A stretch of DNA of 64,000 nt. Origin: Blepharisma stoltei. Its lineage: Eukaryota; Ciliophora; Heterotrichea; Heterotrichida; Blepharismidae. The DNA lies in the NCBI GenBank assembly GCA_914767885.1, contig CAJZBQ010000005.1:310001-374000 (forward strand). The letters run 5' to 3'. Of the stretch, positions 61,401-64,000 are shown one piece after another. Position numbers and translations under genes: made by a program. The notes under the pieces are model-generated. The model made no database searches, was not told the origin of the DNA, and saw nothing but the letters and a program-made list of their open reading frames with translations. How positions within the stretch are numbered: the first letter of the stretch is position 1; every line of letters begins with the position of its first letter.

Positions 61401-64000
61401 AAAAAAATAAAATTTTTTTCGAAAATATTTTAAAAAAAAAAAATTAAATTTTTTAAAAATTTACAATTAAGGATAATAAATTTATTCAAATAAAATGCTT
61501 TTTATACTCTATTCTATAAACAAGAGCAGGATAAAACTAAATTTTTAATTTTAGTTAAGAAGAAACATTGAAATTATATCAAAACTTTTTACATATAAAA
61601 ATTATGATTTATATATATAAAATTTTTTATTATAAAATTAAATTTTGTTCCAATTTAAAGGGCGGTTAATTTACCAAAAAAGTGGAAATTTTACCTATAT
61701 TTTGTTCCAATTTAAAAGGGGGGGGAGTGAGGCGATCGTACCAGCAATGCTATTAACAATAGCTTTTGCTAGGATTACTTTTATAAGTATTATTTATGTT
61801 TTCACAGTGATTTATATGATATTTTCAGCTACTCCAGATATACGAGCTAAAATTTCCAATAAAGTAGTTGTTTTTATGATATGGCTTGAATACATACTTT
61901 ATCTTACCAATTTAGGAGACGATTCTCCGATTCCCGTGCCAAAGATAAAAGGAAACCCTATACCTTGAATAAAAGAAATAAACTGAAACTCTGATTACCC
62001 AGAATTTTTAAATGTTGGGGTGGATTTTAGCCAAGTTAAAAAAACATTTGGAGAATTGTTTTTGCTTATAGTTATTCAAGCTTATTTTATTTATTTATCT
62101 AATCTTGGCACAGAGTTGCAGGTATTGCCATTAGACAGAGCAATGAGCAGAACATCAAAATTATCTATGAAAATTTTGATTTTTATAAAAAATGTTATAT
62201 ATTCAAGCTGCCATTATTTTTCTCTTTTTATTAGTCTTTTATTTGTAATTCAAAGTCCTGGACTAATCTCACTTGTTTTTTGTCTTTTTTGTTTATTTTT
62301 TATATTCAAGGCAAATGATATTTATAAATCTCAAGAAAAATTTGAACAATACAGACAAGCTTTCAAGAATTACTTAATTATTTTTATAATTATTGAGTTA
62401 ACACTTCAAATAATTTATCAAATTCCTTTGCATTCATTTTCTCCCACTAAACAGGGTATTTTGTTTCCCCAAGGCTCTCCTGTAGATGGGTGAGACAGAT
62501 TTAGCCTGCCACATGGTCTTTCCTTATCGGAACATTGGGCTATTCCAGATAGTAGTTCTATTCTATGGATCTAATCTCCAGGATAGATAATTAAAAGTCA
62601 GAAATTCAAGAGGCTAGCCCTTCCATTTCCTCCTTTGAACTCCGAGATATTGGAGACTGATTTTGGAATTGAGAAAAGGCTTAAAATCAACTTATTACAG
62701 GTCTTGGCTTGCTCGTCTATTGGTAACGCAGTCACCAAGGATCTTCAGAGAGATTCAACCTCTTTGCAACGTCAAAAAGTAGAACTTCTTCGAGTAAGAT
62801 GACTCACCAGGTGATTATCGGCTCGAAAACTACCTTTCCTCTTCTTCACCACGTGACGTCAATGCACCTGTGAAATAGAACTCTATGTCTTCGCTCATCC
62901 TTACCTTTTCGGCTTCAGTATTGAGTGGGAAGGCTATGAACTTCTGTGGTATGCTGTTTAGGTCGAGCTAAAGTTGTTCGCACAAGATTCCCAAAAATGA
63001 ATTTCTGGCAAACTATCGGTAAAAGGGAAAAATTCAAAACCTGGTGCGTAACTCCCACGTTGCCTTAATGATTTATAAATTGCTTTTAAACGCTTCTGAG
63101 CTTCCCTTTCAAACTATGGACCCTCCGTTTCCCTCGTGTAAAATCAAATCCTGAAAGCGGGCCAGAACTAGGCTCTGTGCATTATCAGAATTGCTTATCT
63201 TGTATAGTTGTACAGTTCTGGGTTCGCAAAGCCTTGCCACATATAAATAGTATGTGTTTGAGGCTGCATTGCCGGAGGCAATGCCCGGGCCGAGACGCTA
63301 TTTTATTTATGGAGCCGAGAGAAGGCAACCATGATCAGCAGTTAACTTCCTTATAGCATCAACATAACTTAACTTTGCATTCATATTATCCCTCTGTTTT
63401 CAAAGAAATATTGGAGGCGTTTGGATTGGTACAGTTGTGGAGTGCAGGAGAGTCTGGGATTGGAAGTACTAATATACAGAGAAAAAGAATATTTCTTAAG
63501 GTCTATTCATTCGGACTGTTACTTCTTGCTTATAGAATTATGAAGAATTCTGATTTTCAAGTTTATATTAATAAAAAAAGAGAAAAATTCAATGGAAAGG
63601 CAATATTAATTGGAATTAAAATGGCTCAAAAATTCAATGACAAGAGGGTGAGAAAAAATAATCAATATATTGCCAAAAAAGAAAAATTCGAAAATGAACT
63701 GAGAAAATTAGATTATATGATCAATTCATGAAATAATATTTTCTATGGAAATGAATCTGGAAGAGTAAAGATAGAAAGGTCTAAAACAATCAACCAGGAG
63801 GCAATAGATATGAATGCTGAGCTGAAAATAGATGCAAAGCGAAAGTTTGAAAAATTTTTGCTTTATTTTATTAATGAAGTACTTTTTGAAAAATTTATAA
63901 ATTCTCTGTATCATGAACCTTCAGTGTCTAATAATGATGAAAGTGTTTCGTGTGAGTCAGTAGCAGAAGAGAGGTCGCTTTATGAAATCAATTTTTCAAT
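58443..64000 (+). CDS. Piezo-like mechanosensitive channel, N-terminal part, interrupted by five IESs (3' partial)
   Basis: ATG 58443 (MLRCYQKKIISGVWGRWVVP). Removing 58689-58981, 59413-59583, 60039-60233, 60908-61727 and about 62427-63373 gives one multi-pass protein of about 1,040 residues that runs off the window. Repeating four-helix units with Piezo-type motifs are seen: YPSLLSAIYVSVAFAYFF, SPGLISLVFCLFCLFFIF, LTLQIIYQIPLHSYYPSVF followed by KEILEAFGLVQLWS (restored across an IES), and FAIRYLYQFCGYFYDI. Piezo proteins are about 2,000-3,000 aa cation channels opened by membrane tension. Near 60700 one extra A in an A run (CATAAAAATACTTG) shifts the frame, probably a sequence error. The pore domain lies outside the window. 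Confidence 0.72.
58689..58981 (+). mobile_element. 293-bp IES: palindrome plus AT-rich tail
   Basis: TA-bounded (58689-58690 and 58982-58983). A palindrome of about 225 bp (GATGATGGCGCTCAATG and inverse, with inner GGTTCCACATGTGGAGCC) is followed by about 70 bp of AT-rich DNA. Removing the palindrome alone leaves a stop; removing both restores MGIK-YFRTLLFIRIRL. Confidence 0.82.
59413..59583 (+). mobile_element. 171-bp IES with about 36-bp inverted repeats
   Basis: TA-bounded (59413-59414 and 59584-59585). Left arm CCGAAAAACACTG..TTTG and TGGTCTGGTGTACTA; right arm is its inverse (TAGTGCACCATACCA, CAGTGTTTTTCGG). Removal restores YTLFY-IFKSISFFWKII. Confidence 0.82.
60039..60233 (+). mobile_element. 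195-bp decayed MITE as IES
   Basis: Flanked by TAA (60039-60041 and 60234-60236). Ends CTCGCTCTCTCTTTGG and GCTCAGTGACGAAGGGAAGG are remnants of the GTGAGCGAAC motif. Removal joins HEDEL to SPIYSWIKSIEV. Confidence 0.8.
60908..61727 (+). mobile_element. 820-bp MITE (TTTAAATTGG family) as IES, flanked by TGA
   Basis: Flanked by TGA (60908-60910 and 61728-61730) with no shared TA. The left end is a hairpin (CTCCCCCCTTTAAATTGGAA, loop, TTCCAATTTAAAGGGGGG). The right end has two direct motif copies (GTTCCAATTTAAAGGGCGG, then GTTCCAATTTAAAAGGGGGG). The interior contains about four degenerate repeats of a 200-bp unit including ATACTCTATTCT. Removal joins LLKLFA to EAIVPAMLLT. Confidence 0.9.
62427..63373 (-). 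mobile_element. 947-bp retroposon as IES, with 19-bp target duplication
   Basis: Flanked by TTTGCATTCATTTTCTCCC (62427-62445) and TTTGCATTCATATTATCCC (63374-63392). The minus-strand copy matches 40660-41272 over about 450 bp and the fragment at 29735-29835. No long ORF. Removing one duplication restores YQIPLHSYYPSVFKEILEAF in the Piezo-like gene. Confidence 0.85.

Overview
The window looks like micronuclear (germline) DNA of a heterotrich ciliate, most likely Blepharisma or a close relative. Three things point there. (1) TGA sits in frame at tryptophan positions in nearly every recognisable gene (polymerase kappa, PKG, SIAH, Sen1-type helicase, FAM135, Myb), while TAA and TAG act as stops. 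(2) A clear 15-nt GT..AG intron is present at 3888-3902; introns this short are typical of heterotrichs. (3) Many genes are interrupted by AT-rich, TA-bounded or TNA-bounded insertions. Removing these restores both the reading frame and the expected protein, as expected for internal eliminated sequences (IESs).

Layout. 1-19.5 kb is gene-dense and I found no IES inside a gene: end of a response regulator, a C2-PX protein, a Sec14-like protein, RPA32, a divergent histone H4/H3 pair, a coiled-coil protein, a SIAH-type E3, a four-CNB cGMP-dependent kinase, a FAM135 lipase-like protein and an R2R3 Myb. 20-25 kb holds a tandem duplication of an astacin-type metalloprotease: copy A is frameshifted, copy B is cut by IESs, and there is an extra 5' fragment. 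25-49.8 kb holds a ciliary coiled-coil gene (outer-arm docking-complex-like), low-complexity proteins, an FCP/SCP-type phosphatase, a Caprin-like RNA-binding protein, tRNA-Pro(AGG), two paralogous single-Myb proteins, an ankyrin-bromodomain fusion, an arrestin-domain protein and PGAP1. 49.8-64 kb holds a Sen1/senataxin-like helicase with three IESs (one nested), a small protein with two SUMO-interaction-like motifs, DNA polymerase kappa and the N-terminal part of a Piezo-like channel that runs off the window.

Mobile DNA. Two related MITE families (ends CCCTCCGTGAGCGAAC, or CCCTTTAAATTGGAAC) have 3-bp TNA target duplications (TTA, TAA, TCA, TGA all seen). Both share an unusual layout: a hairpin at one end and a tandem terminal motif at the other. 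Other insertions are long palindromes, IESs with long inverted repeats, and retroposons with 10-19 bp target duplications, several with short 3' tandem tails. For twelve interrupted genes the spliced length, after subtracting the proposed IESs, is an exact multiple of three. This is the strongest support for the boundaries.

The genes form no operon or pathway. The coherent system here is the germline itself: coding genes that tolerate nested transposon and retroposon insertions because DNA elimination removes them.
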